Shown one piece after another: positions 1-5,919 of a stretch of DNA of 7,393 bases (its first letter is position 1; every line of letters starts with the position of its first letter). The position numbers and the translations under genes were made by a program. Source of the DNA: Actinomycetota bacterium (GTDB taxonomy: Bacteria; Actinomycetota; Thermoleophilia; UBA2241); assembly GCA_003157715.1 (NCBI GenBank), contig PMKK01000025.1, positions 1-7,393 of the forward strand, written 5' to 3'. The notes under the pieces were generated by a model. The model had not been told where the DNA came from and did no database searches. It worked only from the letters and a program-made list of their open reading frames with translations.

Positions 1-165
1 CACGGCGCCGTCGAGTACGCCAAGAAGCACAAGGGCGAGACGGCCAAGTCGGGCGCGGTGTACGGCTTCGGCGGCAATCCCTAGGGCTATGAGCTGGTCA
101 CGTCGGTGATGTTCAAGGTGCTCGACGCCATGCACGCCGTCGCGCCCGGCGGAAAGGCCTCCTGA
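1..165 (+). pseudogene. 3' end of an unrecognised gene with an in-frame TAG
   Basis: Frame 1 is open from the window edge, meets TAG at 82-84, then stays open in the same frame to TGA at 163-165. The 27 codons before the TAG give a Lys/Gly-rich segment (HGAVEYAKKHKGET, then VYGFGGNP). The 26 codons after it encode a helix-like segment (ELVTSVMFKVLDAMHAV) followed by PGGKAS. Nearly all codons on both sides of the TAG end in G or C, as in the neighbouring genes, so the downstream part looks like real coding sequence and not spacer. The TAG could be a nonsense mutation (for example CAG or TGG to TAG), a sequencing error, a genuine stop followed by decaying sequence, or a read-through codon. I do not recognise the protein family. 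The TGA is one base before the kinase ATG, so the two genes were probably co-transcribed. Confidence 0.5.
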
Positions 166-166
166 C

Positions 167-1780
167 ATGGGCGCGCGCTGGATCCTGGCGATCGACCTCG
201 GTAACGGCGGCCCGAAGGTCGCCGTCGTCTCACTCGATGGCGAGGTGCGCCGTACGGCGATGCGTCCCGTGCGCGTGGAGATCGGGCTCCACGGAGCGGC
301 GACCCAGGACGCCACCGAGTGGTGGACCACGCTGCGCGAGGCGGTGCGCGAGGCCATCGCGGGCGCCGACGCGGACCGCGAGGCGCTGCACGCGATCGCG
401 ATCACAGGTCAGTGGGGCTCCTCGGTCCCCGTCGGCGCCGACGGGGAGCCCGTAGGTGAGGTCCTGCTCTGGGCTGACACCCGCGCCCGCGATCTTTCAA
501 GCGAGGTGATCGGCGGCCCGCTCAGCATCTCCGGCTTTGCTCCGCAGAAGGCGCTGCCCTTTATACGCCTCACCGGGGGGGCGCCGACGCCAAGCGGCGC
601 CGACCCCACCGGTCACTCGCTGCTGCTGCGCGCGCGCCTGCCCGAGGTGTACGCCAAGACGGTCGTGATCCTCGAGCCGGTCGACTACCTCGGTCTGAGG
701 TTCACCGGCCGGGCCGCCGCGACGCCGGCATCGATGATCGCCTCGTGGCTTACCGACAACCGTCTCGGCGCGCCGCTGGGCTACGTCGACTCGCTCGTGG
801 CCAGGACGCGTCGCGACCCCGCCCGGCTGCCCGAGCTCATCCCGACGGGCTCCGTGCTCGGCCCACTGCTGCCCGACGTCGCGGCCGACCTCGGCGTCGC
901 GCCCGGGGCGCCCGTGATCTGCGGAGTCCCCGACCTGCATGCCGCCGTGGTGGGCTCGGGTGCGGTCGCCCCTTACGACACGCACATCGCGGTGTCGACC
1001 ACCTCGTGGCTCGGCGCCAGCGTGCCGTTCAAGCGCACCGACATCCTGCACCAGATCGCGACCGTACCCGGACTCGACCCGGCGCACCCCGTCGTGGCCA
1101 ACAACCAGGAGACCGGCGGGGCCTGTCTAAACTGGCTGCGCGAGCAGATCGTCGCCCCGGACGATGGCCTGCTCGGCGGTGGCAGCGGCATCGGGGCGAG
1201 CGGGGCGGCGCCCGAGGCGCCCTCGCCGTCGTTCGAAGAACTTCTTCGCCTCGCCGAGCATGCGCCGGCGGGCTGCGAGGGGCTGCTGTTCATGCCGTGG
1301 TTAAACGGCGAGCGCAGCCCGGTCGAAGACAAGATCGCGCGCGGGGGGTGGCTGAACCTGTCGCTGCGTACCGATCGCGCGATGCTCGTGCGCTCGGTCC
1401 TTGAGGGTGTCGCCTACAACTCGCGCTGGCTGCTCGGCGCCTACGAGAAGTTCCTCAAGCGGCCCGTCCCGAAGGTTCGCATTCTCGGCGGCGGCGCGCA
1501 GAGCGATCTGTGGTGCCAGATCTACGCCGACGTTCTGGGCCGCCCGGTCGAGCAGGTAGCCGACCCTCGCCACGCGCAGCTGCGCGGCATCGCTCTGTGG
1601 GCCCGGGTCTGCCTCGGCGAGCTCACTCTCGACGACGTGCCCCCGCTCGTGCCGATCGCGGCGACGTTCGTGCCGTCGTCGCACGCTCAGGCGTACGCGG
1701 ACGGCTACGCCGAGTATCGCAAGCTCTACGGCAAGCTGAAGGGGCTCTACCACCGGCTGAACGCGAGAGACGCGCGGTAG
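167..1780 (+). CDS. FGGY-family carbohydrate kinase (xylulokinase-like), paralogue 1
   Basis: The 537-residue protein is a probable cytoplasmic ATP-dependent sugar or polyol kinase of the FGGY superfamily (XylB-like), slightly longer than typical xylulokinases. The N-terminal actin-like domain (about residues 5-265) opens with the phosphate-binding loop IDLGNGGPK (D10, N13). Asn sits where Thr is usual in the D-x-G-T motif. The expected catalytic base is D256 in GVPDLHAAVVGSGAV. The C-terminal domain (about 275-505) contains LFMPWLNGERSP and the adenosine-site stretch ILGGGAQSDLW. A Gly/Ala/Pro-rich insertion at about residues 330-355 is absent from the second kinase of this window. ATG 167 is preceded by a modest GGAAAGG ribosome binding site nine bases upstream and follows the upstream TGA by one base. 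Codon use is slightly odd: ATA at 563, CTA at 1127 and TTA at 1301. The substrate cannot be read from sequence; D-xylulose or another ketose or polyol is possible. The family call is secure. Confidence 0.93.
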   Translation: MGARWILAIDLGNGGPKVAVVSLDGEVRRTAMRPVRVEIGLHGAATQDATEWWTTLREAVREAIAGADADREALHAIAITGQWGSSVPVGADGEPVGEVLLWADTRARDLSSEVIGGPLSISGFAPQKALPFIRLTGGAPTPSGADPTGHSLLLRARLPEVYAKTVVILEPVDYLGLRFTGRAAATPASMIASWLTDNRLGAPLGYVDSLVARTRRDPARLPELIPTGSVLGPLLPDVAADLGVAPGAPVICGVPDLHAAVVGSGAVAPYDTHIAVSTTSWLGASVPFKRTDILHQIATVPGLDPAHPVVANNQETGGACLNWLREQIVAPDDGLLGGGSGIGASGAAPEAPSPSFEELLRLAEHAPAGCEGLLFMPWLNGERSPVEDKIARGGWLNLSLRTDRAMLVRSVLEGVAYNSRWLLGAYEKFLKRPVPKVRILGGGAQSDLWCQIYADVLGRPVEQVADPRHAQLRGIALWARVCLGELTLDDVPPLVPIAATFVPSSHAQAYADGYAEYRKLYGKLKGLYHRLNARDAR

Positions 1781-1807
1781 CGGGCGACCGCCCGGACGGC
1801 TAAACGG

Positions 1808-1832
1808 CGGCGCCGGCCAGAGCGTGGCGCCG
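1808..1832. terminator. GC-rich hairpin in convergent spacer, possible bidirectional terminator
   Basis: The 80-base spacer between the converging first kinase and the short-chain dehydrogenase contains CGGCGCC at 1808-1814 and GGCGCCG at 1826-1832. These can pair as a 7-bp stem around an 11-base loop. A smaller stem, CGGGC/GCCCG (1781-1794), lies directly after the kinase stop. Neither stem is followed by a T-run, so this is not a canonical intrinsic terminator. Location between two convergent 3' ends is the main argument. Confidence 0.3.
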
Positions 1833-1860
1833 GCCAAGCCGAGGCAGGCCGACGAGGCCG

Positions 1861-2743
1861 CTAGAGCGCGGCGCCGGCCGACTCGCGGGTCGCCGGTGAG
1901 GCCGCGGGCGAGGCGGTCGTGTCGCGTCCCTTGAACTCGTCCATGGCCGCCGCGAGGCCGAAGAACTCGGCGAGCCGGTCGAAGACCGGCACGGGCAGCA
2001 GGCGCATGGCCGGCAGCGCGCGCACCATCCAGGGCAGCTGCACCATCGGCTTGTCGAACCGTACGGCGTCGATGATGGACTCTACGACATCGCCCTCGCG
2101 GAGGATCGGCAGCAGCCGGGGAAACCGCGTCGTGACGCCGGCGAACATGCCTGTGTCGATGTAGAAGGGGCAGACGGTGGTCGTGCGCAGCGCCGGCGCG
2201 CAGCGCCGGCGCGCAGCGCCGCAGCTCGAGACGCAGGGCCTCGGTGAACCCCACGGCGGCGTGCTTGCTCGCGGCGTAGTCGGTCTCGCGAGGCGTACCG
2301 ATGAGGCCGGCGGCCGAAGCGACGACCACTATGTGCCCGCTGCCACGCTCGATCATGGCCGGCAGAAAGGCGCGGGTCACCCAGAACAGGGCCAGAGTGT
2401 TGACCCGAAAGGTCTGCTCGATCTGCTCGTCGGCGAGCTCGAGCAGGGCGCGGCCGCTCACCACGCCGGCGTTGTTCACGAGGACGTCGACCGGCCCGGC
2501 GGCGGCGCGTACCCGCTCGGCGGCGTCGACCACCTGCTCGCGGTCGCCGACGTCGCAGCCGTAGCCGGCGGCCGTGCCGGCGCCCTGGGCAGCCGCAGAG
2601 GCGGCCGCCTCTGCGGCGCCGGCCTCGTTCAGGTCCAGCACGCTCACCGTGGCGCCGAGCGCGGCGCAGCGCAACGCGAGGCCGCGGCCCAGCCCCGAGG
2701 CGCCGCCCGTGACGAGTACGTGCTTGCTGGCGATGGTCGTCAC
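1861..2743 (-). pseudogene. SDR-family oxidoreductase, frameshifted by a 13-bp repeat expansion
   Basis: This is a classical short-chain dehydrogenase/reductase, an NAD(P)-dependent alcohol/ketone oxidoreductase. The intact N-terminal 176 residues show the cofactor motif TGGASGLG (12-19), an acidic residue D37 after beta-strand 2 (suggesting NAD preference), NNAG (90-93), N115, S143 and the YxxxK pair Y156/K160. Translation starts at GTG 2741-2743, five bases after a GGAGG site. After residue 176 the frame is lost inside a tandem repeat at 2185-2223. The remainder continues in another frame as TTTVCPFYIDTGMF and an LPWMVRALPAMRLLPVPVF tail. Removing one 13-bp unit leaves exactly 290 codons and a continuous 289-residue SDR. 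The SDR-typical C-P-F-x-x-T-G then follows the catalytic region at the expected place. The tail resembles the 17-beta-HSD11/RDH10-like SDRs that associate with lipid or membrane. As written, the shifted frame runs on without a stop to 1301. Either the gene is inactivated, or the extra unit is an assembly or phase-variation state. Confidence 0.88.
2185..2223. repeat. 13-bp tandem repeat, two exact copies plus a partial third
   Basis: The unit gcgcagcgccggc occurs at 2185-2197 and 2198-2210. At 2211-2223 the first 11 bases are repeated before the sequence diverges. The repeat lies inside the short-chain dehydrogenase, between the helix following the YxxxK motif and the next beta-strand. Because 13 is not a multiple of three, each copy gained or lost changes the reading frame. 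Removing one copy restores the full-length frame, whereas removing two would not. Confidence 0.95.
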
Positions 2744-2747
2744 GACG

Positions 2748-2757
2748 TCCTCCCCTC
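2748..2757 (-). promoter_or_regulatory. Ribosome binding site for the short-chain dehydrogenase
   Basis: On the minus strand AGGGGAGGACG precedes GTG 2741-2743, with five bases between GGAGG and the start. This supports the GTG start. The same 11 bases precede the MFS transporter start. Confidence 0.7.
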
Positions 2758-2773
2758 GCTCGTGGCCTTCCGT

Positions 2774-2800
2774 CGGCGCCGGTCACTTCGACCGGCGCCG
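2774..2800. other. 11-bp perfect inverted repeat (hairpin) in the GabD2-SDR spacer
   Basis: CGGCGCCGGTC at 2774-2784 and its exact reverse complement at 2790-2800 flank the five-base loop ACTTC. The hairpin sits between the aldehyde dehydrogenase stop (2844) and the short-chain dehydrogenase start (2743), upstream of the latter's ribosome binding site. It could attenuate transcription, set differential expression within the operon, or stabilise the upstream mRNA 3' end. There is no T-run on the minus strand after it. Confidence 0.55.
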
Positions 2801-2847
2801 GGTGTCTCAGCCGGCGCCGGGCATCTCAGCCCAGGCCGGCGACTCAG
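2792..2847. repeat. Degenerate 19-bp tandem repeat in the GabD2-SDR spacer
   Basis: Two 19-bp units at 2792-2810 and 2811-2829 share CCGGCGCCGGG and CTCAG and differ at two central bases. A third, looser 18-base copy at 2830-2847 ends in the same ACTCAG/TCTCAG manner and covers the stop codon of the aldehyde dehydrogenase. The first unit overlaps the right arm of the adjacent hairpin. Confidence 0.65.
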
Positions 2848-4439
2848 TCGACGCCGGGCAGGCGCCGCAGCACGCGCAGCGCGGCGATCATGACGGCGGC
2901 ATACTGCTTATGGTTCAGCAGCGGCGGTGTGTCGATGCCGAGCAGGCGCTCCTCGGCGATCGTCTGGGACTCGGTGTACTTGAGGATGCCCTGGGCGCCG
3001 TGCCGGCGCCCCATGCCCGACTCCTTGAAGCCGCCCATGGGGGCGTCGGCCGAACCCCAGGCGGCGGCGTAGGCCTCGTTGACGTTGACCGTGCCGGCCT
3101 GCAGCCGCGCCGCCACGGCGCGACCGGCGCGGGTGCTGCTCGCCCAGACGCTCGCGTTCAAGCCGTAGTGCGTGTCGTTGGCGCGGTCCACCATCTCGTC
3201 GACCGAGTCACAGCGGTAGACGGCCGCGACCGGGCCGAAGGTCTCCTCGCGACAGAGGGCCATCTCCTCGGTGACGCCGGCCAGCAGCGTGGGCTCGTAG
3301 AAGTAGGGGCCGAGATCGGGACGGGCGCGCCCGCCGGCCAGCAGCTCGGCGCCCTTCTCGACGGCGCCGTCGACGTGCGCGGCGATCTTCGCGAGCTGGT
3401 CGGCGCTGGCCAGCGAGCCCATGTCGGGGCCGAAGTCGAGCTCGGCGCCGAGGCGCACGTCGCGCAGCGCCTCGGCGAGCCGCGGCACGAAGGCGTCGTA
3501 GAGGTCGGTATGCACGTACAGGCGCTCGATACTGATGCAGAGCTGGCCGCTGTTGGCGCAGATGCCGCGCACGGCGCCGCGCACCGTCGCCCCGAGCCGG
3601 GCGCCGGGCAGCACGAGCAGCGGATTCTTGCCGCCGAGCTCCATGGAACAGTCCTTGAGTTGCGCCGCGGCCTGCGCCGCGACGATCTTGCCGGTCGCCG
3701 TCGAGCCCGTGAACATGAGGAAGTCGGCCGCGTCGATCAGCGGCGTGCCGAGCTCGGCGCCGCGGCCGGTGACCACCTGGAGCAGGCCGTCCGGCAGGCC
3801 CGCCTCGGCCAGCAGCGCCGCCGCCCACAGGGCGCTGAAGGGCGTCTGGGTATCGGGCTTGAGCACCACGGCGTTGCCGGCCAGCAGCGCCGGGATGGCG
3901 TCGCCGATGCTGAGCGACAGGGGGTAGTTCCAGGGCGCGATGATGCCGATCACGCCGCGCGGACGGTGATGCTCGGTCGTACGCGTCAGAAGCGGCAGGG
4001 CGCCCTGGCGGCGGCGCGGCGGCAGGTGGTCCTCGGCGCTGTGGGCATAGTAGCGCGCCTGGATGGCGATGTCCTCGACTTCTTCAAAGGCGTGGTGCCG
4101 CGACTTGCCGGTCTCGAGCTGGATGATGTCGAGGATCTCGGCGGCGTTGGCGATGAACAGATCGTGGAAGTCGAGCAGCACCCCCGCGCGTTCGTCGAGC
4201 GAGCGCCGCGCCCAGGCGGCCTGCGCCTCGCGCGCGGCCGCGGCGGCGGCCGCCACGTCGGCCGGCGAGCCGACCGGCACTTCGGCAAGCACCTCGCCGG
4301 TAAGCGGCGCCTCGATGCTCATGAACGCGGCGGGCGCGGCCACGGCGGCGCGCGCCGCCAGGCGCGCGAGCACGGCCGTGCTCACCCTCGATGACCACTG
4401 GTGTTCGTGAACGGCGCTGTCCTCGACGATCGTCGCCAT
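2844..4439 (-). CDS. gabD2: GabD2-type succinic semialdehyde dehydrogenase (aldehyde dehydrogenase)
   Basis: The 531-residue cytoplasmic NAD(P)-dependent aldehyde dehydrogenase probably oxidises succinic semialdehyde to succinate, or a related aldehyde to its acid. Visible motifs, in order, are PWNYP with oxyanion N171, VVLKP with cofactor-binding K194, FTGSTATG (243-250), general base E267 in MELGGKNP, nucleophile C301 in SGQLCISIERLYV, and EETFGP with E399. Near the C-terminus are NVNEAYAAAWGSADAPMGG and KYTESQTIA, which closely resemble mycobacterial GabD2 (Rv1731) as I recall it. Most other ALDH families read QxC rather than QLCISIER. ATG 4437-4439 is chosen because GGGAGGAG lies six bases upstream; a GTG six codons further out would place its start inside that site. 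The C-terminus carries an extra basic tail (LRVLRRLPGV). The gene lies between the transporter and the short-chain dehydrogenase on the same strand. Family and subfamily are well supported, but substrate is inferred by similarity. Confidence 0.9.
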   Translation of the reverse strand: MATIVEDSAVHEHQWSSRVSTAVLARLAARAAVAAPAAFMSIEAPLTGEVLAEVPVGSPADVAAAAAAAREAQAAWARRSLDERAGVLLDFHDLFIANAAEILDIIQLETGKSRHHAFEEVEDIAIQARYYAHSAEDHLPPRRRQGALPLLTRTTEHHRPRGVIGIIAPWNYPLSLSIGDAIPALLAGNAVVLKPDTQTPFSALWAAALLAEAGLPDGLLQVVTGRGAELGTPLIDAADFLMFTGSTATGKIVAAQAAAQLKDCSMELGGKNPLLVLPGARLGATVRGAVRGICANSGQLCISIERLYVHTDLYDAFVPRLAEALRDVRLGAELDFGPDMGSLASADQLAKIAAHVDGAVEKGAELLAGGRARPDLGPYFYEPTLLAGVTEEMALCREETFGPVAAVYRCDSVDEMVDRANDTHYGLNASVWASSTRAGRAVAARLQAGTVNVNEAYAAAWGSADAPMGGFKESGMGRRHGAQGILKYTESQTIAEERLLGIDTPPLLNHKQYAAVMIAALRVLRRLPGVD

Positions 4440-4445
4440 CCGGAT

Positions 4446-4453
4446 CTCCTCCC
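4446..4453 (-). promoter_or_regulatory. Ribosome binding site for the GabD2-type dehydrogenase
   Basis: GGGAGGAG on the minus strand is six bases before ATG 4437-4439. It decides this start over an in-frame GTG at 4455-4457, which lies upstream of the site. Confidence 0.75.
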
Positions 4454-4499
4454 ACACGCTGTTACGGCCGTCGCGCGGTGCGCCACGGCGCTGATCGGA

Positions 4500-5858
4500 T
4501 CACTTGCCGGCCGGCGGCGCCGGGACCGCCGCGGCGAGATCGTCGACGAGTCCGTCGGCGACGCTCGCCACTGCCCCGGCGCTCGCGGCAGCCCCGGCGC
4601 TCGCGGCCACCCCGGCGCTCGCGGCCACCGGTCCCGCGTCTTTGAGCCGCGACACGGCCAGGGCGCACCCCACGAGCAGAACAGCCGACAGCAGCAGCGA
4701 CACCGTAAACGAGCCGTTCGAGGTGCGCAGCGCCGCCATCACGTAGACGTACACCACCGAGACCTGTCCGCAAAGCTGGATGAGCCCGTTGGACGTGCCC
4801 TCCGGCGTAGGGTTGGTGATCTCCGCCGAGTACTGCATACCGATCGGCAGCACGGCCACGAGAAAGAAGCCGAGGACGGCGGCGAAAGCGTAGAGCAACG
4901 CAAGGGAGGACACGAACGCGACGCCCAGCATGCCGGGCACGGCCGCCACGAGGGCGATGACCATGAAGCGGACCCGCTTGCCTTGGCGGTCGGAGAGCGC
5001 CGAGAGCACGACCGCGCCGATGATGCCGGCGATCAGCATCAGACCGCCCATGATGCCTGCCTCGGTCGAGCTGAAGCCCCTGGGCTTGATGATCTCCTCG
5101 ACCCAGGTGGTGACGCCGTTGAAGGCGCTCATGACGATGAAGGCGAGGCCCAGCATGACCAGGAACGGCTTGACCGTGAGGGCGTGCTTGAGGCCGTCGA
5201 GCATGAGCGCGCGCTCGTCCATGCCCTGCGGGCACGGCGGCGTCGCCGGCCTCTCGCGGGCCAGCACGAGGAACGCCACGGCCGTCGCCGCCGCGAACAG
5301 ACCGTACGCGATCTGGACGTCGGCGATCGACATCGCATTGGACAGGATCGGCGTCAGCACCATGCCCACGGCGATGCCCAGCATGCTGGCAAGCGTGATC
5401 AGGCCGACGGCCGTCGCGCGCTCGCCCTGCGCGAACCAGTTGGCCGGGACCTTGGTCCACGCGTCCATCAGGAACGGCTGAGAGACGGCCAGGCCGATCG
5501 TGCTCAGCAGCACCAGCGCGTAGTTCGGGCCGACCAGGCCGCGCATGACACCGAAGACCGCCATGAGCACGACGCCGAGGCCCACCGCGAGACGAAAGCC
5601 GTGCGTGTCGATCACCCAGGCGGCCGGCAGCGACAGCGGGACGAAGGCGATCATGAACGTCATCGCCAGAACGCCGATCGCCAGCGACGAGACGCCGTAG
5701 TACCTGGACGCCTGGCTCGTGATCGGCGCGTAGCTGATCCACAGCACCTGGATCGCGAGGTTGACCAGCATGAAGACCGCCAGGACCACCCAACGGTAGC
5801 CGTACACGCGATACGTGCCGGTCTCACGATCAGTGCCGGTCTCACGATCAGCCTGCAT
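4500..5858 (-). CDS. MFS transporter, FLVCR/SLC49-like
   Basis: The 452-residue integral membrane protein has about twelve hydrophobic segments, the first at about 22-45 (WVVLAVFMLVNLAIQVLWISY). A hydrophilic central loop (about 201-228) separates the two six-helix halves. Several stretches resemble eukaryotic FLVCR1/2 (SLC49): QVLWISYAPI in helix 1 (W40), SQPFLMDAWTKVPANWF in helices 4-5 (Q127), and ITNPTPEGTSNGLIQLCGQ in helices 10-11 (Q365). FLVCR proteins read similarly (WIQYGSI, QPFIL, TYP-x-x-EG-x-SSGLL-x-x-x-x-Q), and their matching Trp and Gln residues contact choline. ATG 5856-5858 has GGAGG five bases upstream; a longer frame to 6050 overlaps the second kinase and is not needed. The hydrophilic N-terminus holds two exact DRETGT copies. 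The C-terminal tail is an Ala/Gly/Ser repeat. It probably imports the substrate of the linked enzymes. MFS membership is secure; FLVCR assignment is by eye. Confidence 0.88.
   Translation of the reverse strand: MQADRETGTDRETGTYRVYGYRWVVLAVFMLVNLAIQVLWISYAPITSQASRYYGVSSLAIGVLAMTFMIAFVPLSLPAAWVIDTHGFRLAVGLGVVLMAVFGVMRGLVGPNYALVLLSTIGLAVSQPFLMDAWTKVPANWFAQGERATAVGLITLASMLGIAVGMVLTPILSNAMSIADVQIAYGLFAAATAVAFLVLARERPATPPCPQGMDERALMLDGLKHALTVKPFLVMLGLAFIVMSAFNGVTTWVEEIIKPRGFSSTEAGIMGGLMLIAGIIGAVVLSALSDRQGKRVRFMVIALVAAVPGMLGVAFVSSLALLYAFAAVLGFFLVAVLPIGMQYSAEITNPTPEGTSNGLIQLCGQVSVVYVYVMAALRTSNGSFTVSLLLSAVLLVGCALAVSRLKDAGPVAASAGVAASAGAAASAGAVASVADGLVDDLAAAVPAPPAGK
4574..4627. repeat. 18-bp tandem repeat, three units, in the C-terminal tail of the MFS transporter
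   Basis: The units at 4574-4591, 4592-4609 and 4610-4627 are ccccggcgctcgcggcag, then twice the same ending in cca. They preserve reading frame and encode the Ala-Ala-Ser-Ala-Gly-like repeat at about residues 411-430 of the transporter, after the last membrane helix. A more diverged copy may precede the first unit. Confidence 0.9.
5815..5850. repeat. Exact 18-bp tandem duplication at the N-terminus of the MFS transporter
   Basis: gtgccggtctcacgatca occurs at 5815-5832 and again at 5833-5850 without a mismatch. It encodes two consecutive DRETGT hexapeptides at residues 4-15, in the cytoplasmic segment before the first helix. The perfect identity suggests a recent duplication. Confidence 0.95.
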
Positions 5859-5863
5859 GTCGT

Positions 5864-5872
5864 CCTCCCCTT
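5864..5872 (-). promoter_or_regulatory. Ribosome binding site for the MFS transporter
   Basis: AAGGGGAGG on the minus strand, with GGAGG five bases before ATG 5856-5858, selects this start over longer in-frame options. The leader matches that of the short-chain dehydrogenase over AGGGGAGGACG. Confidence 0.75.
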
Positions 5873-5879
5873 CCCCGGT

Positions 5880-5899
5880 GGCGCATCTCATGATGCACC
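5880..5899 (-). other. Possible RNA hairpin in the kinase-transporter spacer
   Basis: Read on the minus strand, GGTGCAT (5899-5893) can pair with ATGCGCC (5886-5880) around a six-base loop, including one G-U wobble. The same pairing on the plus strand would have an A-C mismatch, so any fold favours the minus-strand transcript. It lies 21 bases or more upstream of the transporter start, within the 61-base gap after the kinase stop. Function is unknown and chance is possible. Confidence 0.25.
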
Positions 5900-5919
5900 C
5901 GGCGCCCCAAAAAGGCGAG

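Noticed and set aside
82..165. Pyrrolysine-containing methylamine methyltransferase as the upstream gene
   Set aside because: The visible peptide does not resemble the ends of MtmB, MtbB or MttB as I know them, the TAG is only 27 codons from the terminal TGA, and TAG serves as a normal stop for two neighbouring genes.
1301..1860. Extension of the short-chain dehydrogenase frame into the antisense of the first kinase
   Set aside because: This is the shifted frame after the 13-bp repeat. It is low-complexity and unrelated to SDR C-termini, whereas the correct continuation lies in another frame ending at 1861.
2574..4394. Long plus-strand open frame (606 codons) antisense to the GabD2-type dehydrogenase
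   Set aside because: It is a shadow frame typical of GC-rich DNA. Its translation is Arg/Gly/His-rich with no domain, while the opposite strand encodes a complete aldehyde dehydrogenase with all catalytic motifs.
5815..5850. CRISPR-like or operator repeat
   Set aside because: The units are adjacent with no spacers, lie inside the transporter coding sequence and keep its frame, so they are a coding tandem duplication.
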